Source: Heterobilharzia americana (lineage: Eukaryota; Platyhelminthes; Trematoda; Strigeidida; Schistosomatidae). From it: 64,000 nucleotides of DNA. Both the position numbers and the translations under genes were made by a program. A model generated the notes under the pieces. The model worked only from the letters and a program-made list of their open reading frames with translations. It was not told where the DNA came from and searched no databases. Positions 44,733-53,560 of the stretch are shown here, in pieces; the stretch's first letter is position 1, and every line of letters starts with the position of its first letter. The DNA lies in NCBI GenBank assembly GCA_944470555.2, contig OX104127.1, positions 56,762,140 through 56,826,139 on the forward strand. The letters run 5' to 3'.

Positions 44733-45850
44733 CCATCCATCCAAATCAACCTTGGACCAGGTATTACTGCTTAACCCTCCGAGTTGCCACACCTCATATC
44801 ACTACATCAAGTAAAAAGGTAGTGAGGTGAAAGATGAAGATAAGAGAATGCAGTCGAAAGAAATATAAAGTACTCAAAGAGAGAGATAAAGGAAGAATGA
44901 CAAAATGGCAAGATTCGATTTAGCGTCGTTAAGATGAGGATAATGTGTGTGGACATACATCTGCACCACTCACATCGGTTCTCAGCCATATCACCTACAG
45001 TCTCCAACCACTGATTCCTCTTGTCCCGCCGCCCTCCACCGACCCCAAACACCTAGTCTGCATCGCCCCACCCCACATGCCTCAAAACCAACACTCAAAC
45101 ACTTCATACATTCATGTCATGTTTTAGTCTGGCCACCCCGAGCCTTTTCCTAGTCTGGACCTACTTCGGCCAACATTGTGTGACCAGGCAATCGGGGACT
45201 ACACATACGTAACACGTGTCACAACCATCTCAACCGATGAAGCTTCATAACCTCGTCTACTGATTTACCTCTTCTCCTTAAAACTCTACACCTAACTTCT
45301 GCATTACTCACGTGGTGACACCACAGAATACGGCATAGCCTATACTACGAAGGCAATGATAGTCAAACACTTGAAACCAGCCTTCTCATGTCTTCCGCCT
45401 TCAATGACCATGTTTCACAGCCATACAGTAGAACAAAGTGAACTGCTGTGCAGCACACGTGACCCTTAGTAGACAAACGGATATCACGGTGGCGCCATAG
45501 GTGGTGTAAATTGGCAAAAGCTAATCGAGCCTTTTGTATCCGTGCGGAGATTTCACCAGCCAGCGAACCATCAGGGCTGATTCTACTTCCCAGGTAAGTG
45601 AAGTGGTCAACACACTCAACCACTTCACTCTCTATTGTTATCCGTGGGACCGTTGAAGACCAATCCTGGAGCAGCAATTTGCATTTGGGTGGTGAGAAAT
45701 GCATCCCAAACATTCTCAAATTACTACTCAAAGTGTGTGTAAAAGACAATATCCCTTGACAGGTCACATCCACGTATATTTCCCGGTTCACCTTCTCCTA
45801 TGGAGCAACGTACACTGTTCGTAGTCAGAGGCCGGTCTCTACGCGTATAA
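44733..45850 (-). mobile_element. RTE-B retrotransposon, 3' half
   Basis: Minus strand: FTHTLSSNLRMFGMHFSPPK then CKLLLQDW (post-catalytic RT block), VDHFTYLGSRISPDGSL, RIQKARLAFANLHHLW, LLYGCETWSLKAEDMRRL, then frameshifted C-terminus and NQWLETVGDMAENR before a 3' UTR to 44733. The part from 45363 to 45791 is open without stops. It lies antisense in RhoGEF intron 3. Confidence 0.88.
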
Positions 45851-45859
45851 GGGTGAATG

Positions 45860-46435
45860 AAAATACATTAGAAGTTTTTTCCCTGAACATTTAGTCGGTT
45901 CCAACGATTCAACTAACCCAAACAAGGATTTTCAGGTTATCTACCGAATTCGCTCAAACATCTCATGTTTCCTCCGTGCTGAACTTATGAAAACAGCAAA
46001 GGTCTTGGGTATCTATGAACTTAAGCCTGAGCTTTGTGTACAAAAGAAGTATGTGCAGTCTTTGTCTCTACCTTGATCTTAACTTATTTTAGTCTTGGTG
46101 TGGTTCGTCCCCTATTTTGTCTTTTCAACTTTCTCTATTGGTTCGATTAATCTTTGTACTAATATGTCAGTGTTATTTCATTTAATCTTCCTGATAATCG
46201 CAACTTTTAACAAAACATTTTTAATTTATTCCAATGAACTTGTTGTCTCCTACAGATTACCTAATCACCTTTGATTGTTTATTAACTCTGTCACGTTTTC
46301 ACTCCCTTTTTAATCTATATGCAGTTTATAAACAATTTAAAAGTCTTACTTAACCCCCTCTTTTGTTACCATTCAACCTTTACGTTATCAAGTGGTAACA
46401 TTATTATTATAACCACAGAAGTAGGATGTATGGAC
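45860..46435. other. RhoGEF intron 3; possible Penelope tail piece
   Basis: Around 45980-46030 the + strand reads a peptide like a Penelope end (MKTAKVLGIYELKPELCVQK). Not enough to call. Confidence 0.35.
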
Positions 46436-46915
46436 CGTTAGATTCCTACCCAGTGGCTCAACGGTAACATACTAGCCACAACACCTGAATGTCCTGTGTT
46501 CGACTCCTGGTGGGGTCATGAGTGCATACTGAATTCCAATGTGAAATCCATAAACCTCCAGATTGAAATAATCTAGTGCTCATTGGTGACTAGCTTTGAG
46601 AGACGATTGCCGAAGTTTCAATAGGAGGAAGTCGTGACCAGTGAAGCTAACCAAGTCGAAGATGAGGACATTTAATCAACGATGACATTGGATGTAGGTC
46701 GCACTATGTTGTAAACTGACAGAAATGGGAAATATAGACCATTGGATTCCGACCCAGTGACGACTGGATGGGTGACGTGCTGGCTTCGAAACCTGAAGGT
46801 TTTGGGTTTGAGCCCTGGAGGGCGGGATCATAGGTGTGCACTGCTCGGGGGATGAAATAATTGTTCAGTGCTTGCACGTTTCCATTGTTTTTTCCAACTG
46901 GTGTCAATCTATGAT
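46435..46915 (+). repeat. SINE-B copies (two heads)
   Basis: Heads at about 46445-46530 (CAGTGGCTCAACGGTAACAT, GTGTTCGACTCCTGG) and 46750-46830 (GGTTTTGGGTTTGAGCCC), about 300 bp apart. The first lacks its ribozyme; the second has a deleted one (GCACUGCUCGGGGGAUG). Confidence 0.65.
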
Positions 46916-47227
46916 GAATAACAGCCTATAACCACGATTATTGTTATTTCAACCTCCTATTATTCAAGTTAAATCTTCCTCATGGATTGATGTGCACATG
47001 AATGTACAGCTTGAAAAGAGTCCTCTCCACTGAATATCTTGTTTTTAATGTCCCAATAGGAATTATGAATGTGTTGAAATAATGTATAATAATGGCTTTC
47101 ACTCAACAAGCAAAAATTTCCGAGATATAAGTCCTACATAAATGGATGAGGTGTCAGTTGAAAGTTCTTGAACCGACCTATACATTAATATTACCAATAA
47201 GGTCATAGGTAAAAAGGTTAAACTAAT

Positions 47228-47660
47228 TTAAACTGATTCAGACAAAGTCAGCATAGAACGAGTAACACTACTGCGTAACAGTCCAGGTTGCCACACCTCA
47301 TAGCAAAAGACCAGATGAGAATTCATCAAGATGAAAGATGGATAAGTGAAGAAAACAGTGAGAAATGGTGAAAAGTTGTCAAAACAAAATGAGGACGAAT
47401 GAATTAGAATCGAGTTTGACAATTTAGTTGAAGATATAGTATGGATACAAAGATATCGATCCCGTGCCTTACCACATAGAGTCTCCAACCATTGGTTCCT
47501 GTTGTAACGTGGACCCCCACTGTCGAGACCAACGGTCAATGACTTTATGGCTAAGTGTGCGTAACACATGTCCTAGCCACTTCTTGAGGCGATAAAGATT
47601 CACGATCTCCTCTTCTACTCGAAACTCTACACATGACTTCTATAACCAAAAAGAATCTTT
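47228..47660 (-). mobile_element. RTE-B 3' end
   Basis: IKSLTVGLDSGGPRYNRNQW then LETLCGKARDRYLCIHTISS matches the RTE-B terminus; 3' UTR includes the GAGGTGTGGCAA complement near 47290. Confidence 0.75.
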
Positions 47661-47866
47661 ACACCTCTGAGTGGATACTTTTTCATAAGATAATCACCTT
47701 CAGGTAAGGAAAATCATTGTTATTTTGATCTATTCTTTGTTTCAACACCTAACGTAAAACTTTTGAATGACTGGAATTTCTCCATTGCTTGTATTGATTC
47801 AAACTATATTACTGCTAATTATAATGTCTGTCTGTAACCCCAGTAGCTGCAATACTAACAGCAACG

Positions 47867-47932
<66 letters not shown>
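47867..47932. repeat. (TAA)n microsatellite
   Basis: About 22 perfect triplets; the longest trinucleotide run in the window. No element 3' end adjoins it. Confidence 0.97.
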
Positions 47933-48474
47933 GTAAGGCGTTGGAATTGTTTTACAGCATCCCAGCAGGGATTTTATTACTTTGACCCAATTTCATTAGA
48001 GTTCCTGTGATTTTTTACTTGTGTATAAGATTCACCCCCCCCCCCCTGTTTGTGCGTGTATGTTCGCGTGCATAGGAAGACAATGTAGACAATTTCATAG
48101 TATAAATTTTTGTTTAATTATCATTATTATTATAATTGTTTTCGTTCCTCTTCAAGAGTCTGTTTTCACTTCGAAGAGGTTTTGTTTCTGATTTTATTTT
48201 ACAAGCTTCATTCTGCCTTTTTCATTATTATTAACAATCCAGTGGAATGAGTAATCGAAGGCGCCGTAACGATTTTTTTTCCTGTTTACGCGCTTATCGG
48301 ATATTTATTTCTCTTGCTACTTACTACTTATGGTGGGATTATTTATTCTTCATAAGGAAAATTGAATTAACTATACTGCGATTATTTCCACCTAAGTAGT
48401 CTGTCCCATCGGGTTTTCCTTACAGGCCAAATAAAACTGTCATAGTCAACATCAATTTCCTATAATCGATTAAA

Positions 48475-48610
48475 AATTGGTTGTCAAAAATTAGTTGACC
48501 AATCAGAATTCTATTTCGTCTACTCTTTATCGATCGATAATTGGTGAATAATATAATCAATAGAGAGTCAAGTAGACAGTTTGATTGGTTAATTTTTCAA
48601 CAACGATTTG
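48475..48610. repeat. Imperfect inverted repeat, about 50-bp arms
   Basis: Left arm (GTTGTCAAAAATTAG...ACCAATCAGAA...GTCTACTCTTTA, about 48479-48530) and right arm (complement of TAGAGAGTCAAGTAGACAG...GATTGGTTAATTTTTCAAC, about 48560-48605) pair imperfectly over a 25-30-bp centre. Could be a MITE-like element or a hairpin. Confidence 0.5.
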
Positions 48611-49329
48611 ATTGGCTATTGAAAAGTGATTATTTTTATGCTAGTGTATAGACGAAGCATTTTTAATGAGCTGGTGGGATGGGATGTTTCTTCATGTCAA
48701 TATGACAGATAATGTTCTCTTTGGTAAAAATACACGCTAGTTCGCCTTTTTTTTTAATGCAGATCACTAGTCAGGCTACATATGGGGACGTACATAGCCA
48801 CAGAATAGTTGCGTATTTCTAAGCTAGTGACTTATCATTCTTTTCGTATGTATGCAGATCAATCTTAGTGTTAAGATAGGCGGATTTAATTTTGTACTTA
48901 GATAGCGTATCAAATCAACAACGAAGTCATGAGTAAGAATGGGGGAGGGGGGAAATCTATGAGAAACGGATTTCTATTCCTTTTCTCAAAAGGGCTAGCA
49001 GTTTTGACTTCATTAAAAACGGAATGTCATTGGCTAGTGACTTTCCATCCTATAAGTTCTAACTGATTGGCATCATAAGACTAATAATTACCAGGCTATA
49101 CGTCATCAAGAAATGGGTACTGGGTCACTGAAGAGCTTCTCAACCAAGCTATTGAACTGTACTACGAAATAAGCTATAAGTACAATAATTTTTACGATGT
49201 GTAGTACGTTTAAGCTGTGATACATTGAAATTATTGGGGAGATTACATAGGGTGAAATGCCTCTGAGTCCAATGCTAGATGATGTGTTCATGATGTCCAG
49301 GTTTTCACTAAGCTTCCAGATATGTCTAA

Positions 49330-50138
49330 CAAGTTGCCAGAAGAGGCAGCGAAGACACGAGTTCAAGTGAACGTAGAGAAGACAAAGGTGATGAAGATAC
49401 CCAACAAACACCACCACCACCACCAACAACAACAACAAACAACAATCATCATGAACAGGAGAAACTTGAAGGAAGTAGCATCTTTCACCTACACATACCT
49501 ATGTAGCATCGTCTCAACTACAGGCGACACAGGCACAGATGAGGATGTCAATGCAACCAGCATCGGAAAGACAGCAAGACAGGCTTTCGTGCATTTATCT
49601 GAAATCAGTGTGGAGATGTACTGCACTCAGTATAAAGCGTGAACAACATCCAGATTTTCAACACTAATTCAGTCAAGCAAGTCAGTGCTTCTATGTGATA
49701 GTTGAGAGACTTGACGCGTCACAAGAAGCACTTCCAACAAACTACACATTCATCAACAACTGCCTGCACTGGCTCGATACTGAAGCTGGGATAGCCAGAA
49801 TAATAAGAATAAGCAACAAGGAGCTGTGGCTGACTGGCTGCCAACGAACCAACGAAGCGAGAACCTATCGCTGAGCAAATATGCAGTGGAAGGAAGTGGA
49901 GATGGATTGGGCACCCACTGAGAGGACCGACTGGAGACATCACGCACCAGGACAGGTTGTCGAGTGGAACCCAGATGGGAAGCGACGAGTTGGGCGTTGG
50001 AGGTGAGGGTGACGTGGAGGAGATGGTGTGAGGAAGAAGTAAGAGCTTGTAGGCAGTCTTGGAGCCATGTTGAGAAGATTACTACTGAATTCGCATGTTC
50101 CATTAGGAACCCAAGGGACAAATAATATAATAAATAAA
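49330..50138 (+). mobile_element. RTE-A 3' copy with target duplication, in RhoGEF intron 3
   Basis: KLPEEAAKTRVQVNVEKTKV, His/Gln stretch, NRRNLKEVASFTYTYLCSIV, then GKTARQAFVHLSEISVEMYC and, after frame breaks, the 3' end ACCCAAGGGACAAATAAT. Flanks TCCAGATATGTCTAA (49315-49329) and TCCAGATATATCCTAA (50139-50154) are near-duplicates. The odd TYTYLC insertion and other details are shared with 53561-56688, so both belong to one subfamily. Confidence 0.87.
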
Positions 50139-50147
50139 TCCAGATAT

Positions 50148-50206
50148 ATCCTAAATAGGACGAAAAACACTCAATTATACCTAGAGTATTTTATTAATTA
50201 TCCAAA
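50148..50206 (+). pseudogene. Possible decayed duplicate of RhoGEF exon 3 (3' half)
   Basis: Read from about 50148 the codons give ILNRTKNTQLYLEYFINYPK, which aligns with the end of exon 3 (FLDNTKHFEELYVEFCLNYPK) with one missing residue; seven of the last eleven positions are identical and the rest are conservative. Several codons differ only at synonymous positions (CTC/CTA, ACA/ACG, TAT/TAC, GAA/GAG). A GT follows at the same place as the exon 3 donor, though the context (GTATCC) is weak. A TAA lies a few codons upstream once the RTE insertion is removed, and RTE copy 49330-50138 ends immediately before it. It lies in the same intron, between exons 3 and 4. Chance similarity in AT-rich DNA is possible. 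Confidence 0.35.
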
Positions 50207-50209
50207 GTA

Positions 50210-50930
50210 TCCAGGGAAGTACCAAGTTTTGTTTATAATAGAGAGGAGCTCATGCACAATTCTGATAATGATAATTTCCACTGAGCCAAAGGGAGAAGTT
50301 TTTTCATACGCTTATATTTCCCATATGAGACAAAATTATAGACAAGAGGTTCATACAGGTAGATGCCTTAGTCACATCTTTCATTTTGACCTCCTAAAGC
50401 CAACCAGATAGATTCTCAGTACCCATTAACTGATAAAGCAAACAATGATCAGCGAGTAGATGCTCTTTCCAGCCTTTTCATTGTAAGTTTCCCTGGTTTA
50501 TGACTTGATTTTCATGTTTCCTACTTTGGAATCTATAGGTCTTCATTGTGTCTTTTTTAGATTCTCAAACTCTAATTCTTAAATCCTAATTAAGTCTCAT
50601 ATAAGTAGTTTAAAAGTGATTGAAAACCACTTGAAGACTTATTTATATCCATATCAAAGTGTAAGAAAATGCCGTTCTCCTATTGGTGCTTTCAAGGTCG
50701 CTCAAGGACGGCAAACTATAATTCAACTCTCATTGGTTCGAAATATGATGTCTATCAACTACAATATACACGCATATCTCAATGCAAAGTTTTTTATTTG
50801 ATAAGATTTGAAACTGATTTTTTTTTTGCCTTGATCTTGAATGGTTTGTTTACACACTGTGTTTTTTCTGTTATCGAGTTCATTATTCTCAGTATGCATC
50901 ATATACCTATTCCTTTTCTAGCTACTATAT
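50210..50930. other. RhoGEF intron 3, no other feature
   Basis: Plus frames at 50616-50801 and 50669-51055 overlap and show no motif; the second runs into SINE-A. Confidence 0.4.
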
Positions 50931-50934
50931 TAAG

Positions 50935-51110
50935 CTCAGTGGTGTGGTGGATAACGCTGTCGCGTTTGAAGCGGTCGCTACCGAGTCCGAGTCTCGGTGG
51001 GAAGAACACTCACTGGGAGGTAGGTACATCCAGCTGGCTGATGAGTCCCAAATAGGACGAAATGCGCATCATAGATTCCACTGCTAGCCACTGCCCATCG
51101 TTACTATCTA
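50935..51110 (+). repeat. SINE-A copy
   Basis: Head AGCTCAGTGGTGTGGTGGAT and CCGAGTCCGAGTCTCGGTGG, ribozyme 51024-51080, 3' end CTGCTAGCCACTGCCCATCG. Confidence 0.8.
51024..51080 (+). ncRNA. Hammerhead ribozyme, SM-alpha type, core kept but helix I shifted
   Basis: Reads AUCCAG CUGG CUGAUGAG: the extra four bases sit before an intact CUGAUGAG core. Helix II GUCC/GGAC, GAAA, AUGCGCAUC are intact. The 3' strand of helix I is AUAGAU (usual CUGGAU), so helix I next to the core is weak. Confidence 0.7.
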
Positions 51111-51215
51111 ATAAGTAGATATTACAACTTATTGATATACTTGTTATTCTTCGTTGTTTAGAAGTAGTATTCATCATGGACTAACATCAGTTGGGGAACC
51201 ATTGAAAATCTGGGA

Positions 51216-51264
51216 GCACTTGACAGCTACTTGCTTCGTTCTAGTATGTGACTCATCAGCAGTA
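51216..51264 (-). ncRNA. Hammerhead ribozyme relic, SINE-B type, downstream dimer member
   Basis: Core CUGAUGAG is kept. Helix II is reduced (GUCA/GAAC) and GAAA reads GAAG with a longer helix III (CAAGUAGCUG), so activity is doubtful. Confidence 0.55.
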
Positions 51265-51616
51265 CGCACTCACGACCCGGCTAGGGGTAGAACTCAGGAC
51301 CTTCAGGTTTCACGGCGAACGCGTTAACCATTCAGCCACTTGGTCGGTTTCCAGTGGTCCACAATTTCCAAATTCTGTCAATTCACGACATAGTGCGACC
51401 ACCACTCAAGGTCTTCAGTTAGCATCCACTTCACTTCCGACTGGTTGACCCCACAGGTCACGGCTTCTCATTAGAACTTCCTAACATCCATCTAGAAGCA
51501 AGTCACTAATGAGCAGTATAGAGTAACGTATTTTTTGAGATGAATGGGGATTCTTAATTTAGAAGTAGTATTCATCATGGACTGACATCAGTTGGGGAAC
51601 CATTGGAAATCTGGGA

Positions 51617-51664
51617 GCACTGGACAGCTGTTTCGTCCTAGTATGGGACTCCTCAGCAGTACGC
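51617..51664 (-). ncRNA. Hammerhead ribozyme, SINE-B type, intact core
   Basis: Minus strand: GUACUG/CAGUGC helix I, CUGAGGA core, helix II GUCC/GGAC, loop CAUACUA, GAAA, ACAGCUGU, site GUC. Same sequence through the ribozyme as 39167-39214 and 51734-51781. Confidence 0.82.
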
Positions 51665-51730
51665 ATCCACGACCCGGCTAGGGGTGGAACTCAGAACCCT
51701 CAGGTTTCACGGCGAACGCGTTAACCATTC

Positions 51731-51835
51731 AGTGCGTACTGCTGAGGAGTCCCATACTAGGACGAAACAGCTGTCCAGTGCTCCTAGATTTTCAATGGTT
51801 CCCCAAGTGATGTCAGTTCATGATGAATTCTACTT
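51731..51835 (+). repeat. SINE-B ribozyme and tail, inverted to the preceding dimer
   Basis: Joined at 51731 within a minus head (CGTTAACCATTCAG) directly to a plus-strand ribozyme, with no plus head. Tail is CCAAGTGATGTCAGTTCATG. Confidence 0.8.
51734..51781 (+). ncRNA. Hammerhead ribozyme, SINE-B type, intact core
   Basis: Plus strand with the same features as 51617-51664, to which it is an inverted repeat (about 70 bp between them). Confidence 0.82.
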
Positions 51836-51869
51836 CTAAATTAAAAATCCTATTCATCTCAAAAAATAC

Positions 51870-52075
51870 ATTACTCTCCATTGTTTGTTGTGTTGGATCG
51901 AATTGTCCAACCTCTATTGGAACTTGGGCTCCTATGCGGATGCCTCAATATTGCCTGAATGTTAATTATGATAATTTGGTTGGTGCATGTTAATCCGGCT
52001 GACGAGTGAGTCCCAAATAGGTCGAAACGCTCGTCTTGGATTCTTCTGCTAGCCGTAACCAACTAAATTATTTAA
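51870..52075. repeat. SINE-A chimera: minus linker joined to plus ribozyme
   Basis: 51900-51985 is the minus-strand linker (CTCCTATGCGGATGCCTCAA); 51986-52060 is a plus ribozyme with core CUGACGAGUGAG (4 bases longer), helix II GUCCC/GGUC and GAAACGCUCGUC. Confidence 0.65.
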
Positions 52076-52079
52076 TAAA

Positions 52080-52595
52080 TAGAGTTTTCACATGAAGATG
52101 TTTGGTTTAACATTTCTAAAGTAATCAGATTGATGACACAGCAAATTTTTCTTTGAATTCATATTTTTCTTAAAATATGGTTATGAACCTTTGAGTTGAT
52201 CGAAGATTCTTATTTGAATTCGAAGTACTTTTCCATCGTACTAATGAGATTTAATAAACTTGAAGGTTTGATGATTTCTAAAGTTGATGAGCACCAAAAT
52301 GGACGAAACGTAGATTCATGACATCTTAACGATCGCCTCTAACCAAGTAGTTTCTAAAGCAGTGGAAATATTGGTTTTACGATATCTAGCCTAGCTCTCT
52401 TGGTTCATTTCGATTCATGGTTGAAAAACCTTTGAAAGTTATCGTTTGTAGCCGAGTAGTATCAGTCAGCAGTCAGCACTTAATCATCAGGTCACAGGCC
52501 AAAGAATTGGGAAACACTTTTAAGTAATAAGGAATGTCTATAATTGTTGGAAATCATATTGGATCCATTGAATAGGTGATGTTTTTTTTTGGTAT
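52080..52595. other. RhoGEF intron 3 end, no other feature
   Basis: Nothing supported apart from the T-rich tract at 52581-52590 before the exon 4 acceptor. Confidence 0.5.
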
Positions 52596-52599
52596 ACAG

Positions 52600-52753
52600 A
52601 ACTATTCGTCTATTGGAAGAAGAACAGAAATCTCGTACAGAAATATGGACATATCTTATGAATTGTCAGTTGGAATTACAACATCAACTTCCATTGGCTA
52701 CATATCTACTCAAACCGGTACAACGTGTACTCAAGTATCAACTATTATTGCAG
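52600..52753 (+). CDS. RhoGEF exon 4 (DH conserved region 3)
   Basis: 154 nt between acceptor GGTATACAG preceded by a T10 tract (AG 52598-52599) and donor CAG|GTTAGT at 52753/52754. It encodes the last base of Lys171 and residues 172-222. The last 22 residues hold the strongest DH signature, LPLATYLLKPVQRVLKYQLLL, where the conserved Leu-Pro-Val-Gln-Arg stretch forms helix 5 facing the GTPase switch regions. The 'SLPL.SYLLKPVQRVLKYHLLLQ' wording of PLEKHG1/2/3 is the closest that I recall, hence the subfamily suggestion. The exon is flanked by two RTE-A copies in opposite orientation (49330-50138 + and 53561-56688 -). No continuation exon (expected to begin at phase 0 with an acidic residue) was found before the window end. 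Confidence 0.9.
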
Positions 52754-52759
52754 GTTAGT

Positions 52760-53515
52760 GTTAGTGTTAACCTTCATATGTATTCACAAGATATCAGAGC
52801 AAATGTCTTAATGTTTATTCAGCTTGACAAGGTCGTCATTTCTGATTGGTTCATCTGATGTGATAACCTTGGAGTGACTATAGCACGTTATAAGAAGAGT
52901 TTTACATTAATATGATACAATTTCATCTAGCGTTAATTTAAGGTGGTTTCCCTGTGTCTTCCTTCAGTCACAGAAATTTAGCTCAGTATTCTATGTAACC
53001 ATTTTGTCAATCAATGTGGAGTACGGGTTTCGAACGAAGCATGATACATCTTATTCATACTTATTGTCGCTAGAATTGTCAGAGATCATTTCGTTCAAGT
53101 ACTTCAGTATAGATTTCTACACTGTGGTGCAGTGGAACTGCACATTGTATATGCATATTTGAAATATTATTTACTAGATAAAGGTTTTGAGGATAAATCC
53201 CATGACTTTCTTAATTAACTTGTATAAATTTGTCACTTTCCATTCTCTCATTGTAATGGTAGTACAATTTTCAAAATATCTGGAATAGACATCGAGTCTT
53301 TTAACTTTAGCACTGTATGACTCAGGTCCGCCTCGTCTAGGGGACACTAGTATGTTTATAGTCCAGCGAATCCGGGTGTCTGTTGATGACCGTCTCGTGT
53401 ACAATTGAGCCTCCATCGACAATCAATATCAGTGTTCTGAGCATACTACCGATGGCTTATTTGTCTCTCTCACTTCTTCATATAAAATTCTTAATCCAAC
53501 GTATTTAATTTATCA
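52760..53515. other. RhoGEF intron 4 start, no other feature
   Basis: No continuation exon is visible. Confidence 0.5.
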
Positions 53516-53516
53516 T

Positions 53517-53560
53517 TTTGACTATCTGAGATAGCTGTAGTTTGGTGGACTAGCATTTAT
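53517..53560 (-). repeat. SINE-C, 3' part, split from 56689-56835 by RTE-A
   Basis: Complement of TAGTCCACCAAACTACAGCT then ATCTCAGATAGTCAAA, the SINE-C end as in 29690-29880. Confidence 0.75.

Larger units (their letters stand above)
51165..51730 (-). repeat. SINE-B tandem dimer
   Basis: Two complete head-plus-ribozyme segments in the same orientation: 51560-51730 and 51165-51345, joined by linker 51350-51555. Predicted cleavage positions (51622/51623 and 51221/51222) are 401 nt apart, giving the monomer length. Confidence 0.8.
25768..52753 (+). other. RhoGEF gene (partial): span of four exons, three introns
   Basis: The four exons listed separately join in frame to 222 codons (297+95+120+154 nt). 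Phases fit at every junction: exon 1 ends phase 0, exon 2 leaves AC completed by A (Thr131), exon 3 leaves AA completed by A (Lys171), exon 4 ends phase 0. The product has a low-complexity N-terminus (residues 1-75) followed by a DH domain from about residue 79 to beyond 222. The end of helix 5 (LLKPVQRVLKYQLLL) closely resembles vertebrate PLEKHG1/2/3, so the likely role is guanine nucleotide exchange on Rho-family GTPases in the cytoplasm or at the membrane; substrate cannot be read from the sequence. A PH domain is expected downstream but is not in the window. Introns of 9661, 2831 and 13828 bp are filled with RTE, Penelope and SINE copies. Confidence 0.88.

Noticed and set aside
47767..47985. 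Asn-rich protein
   Set aside because: It is a TAA microsatellite read in frame with no domain, unlike RhoGEF exon 1 which has splice sites and a DH domain.
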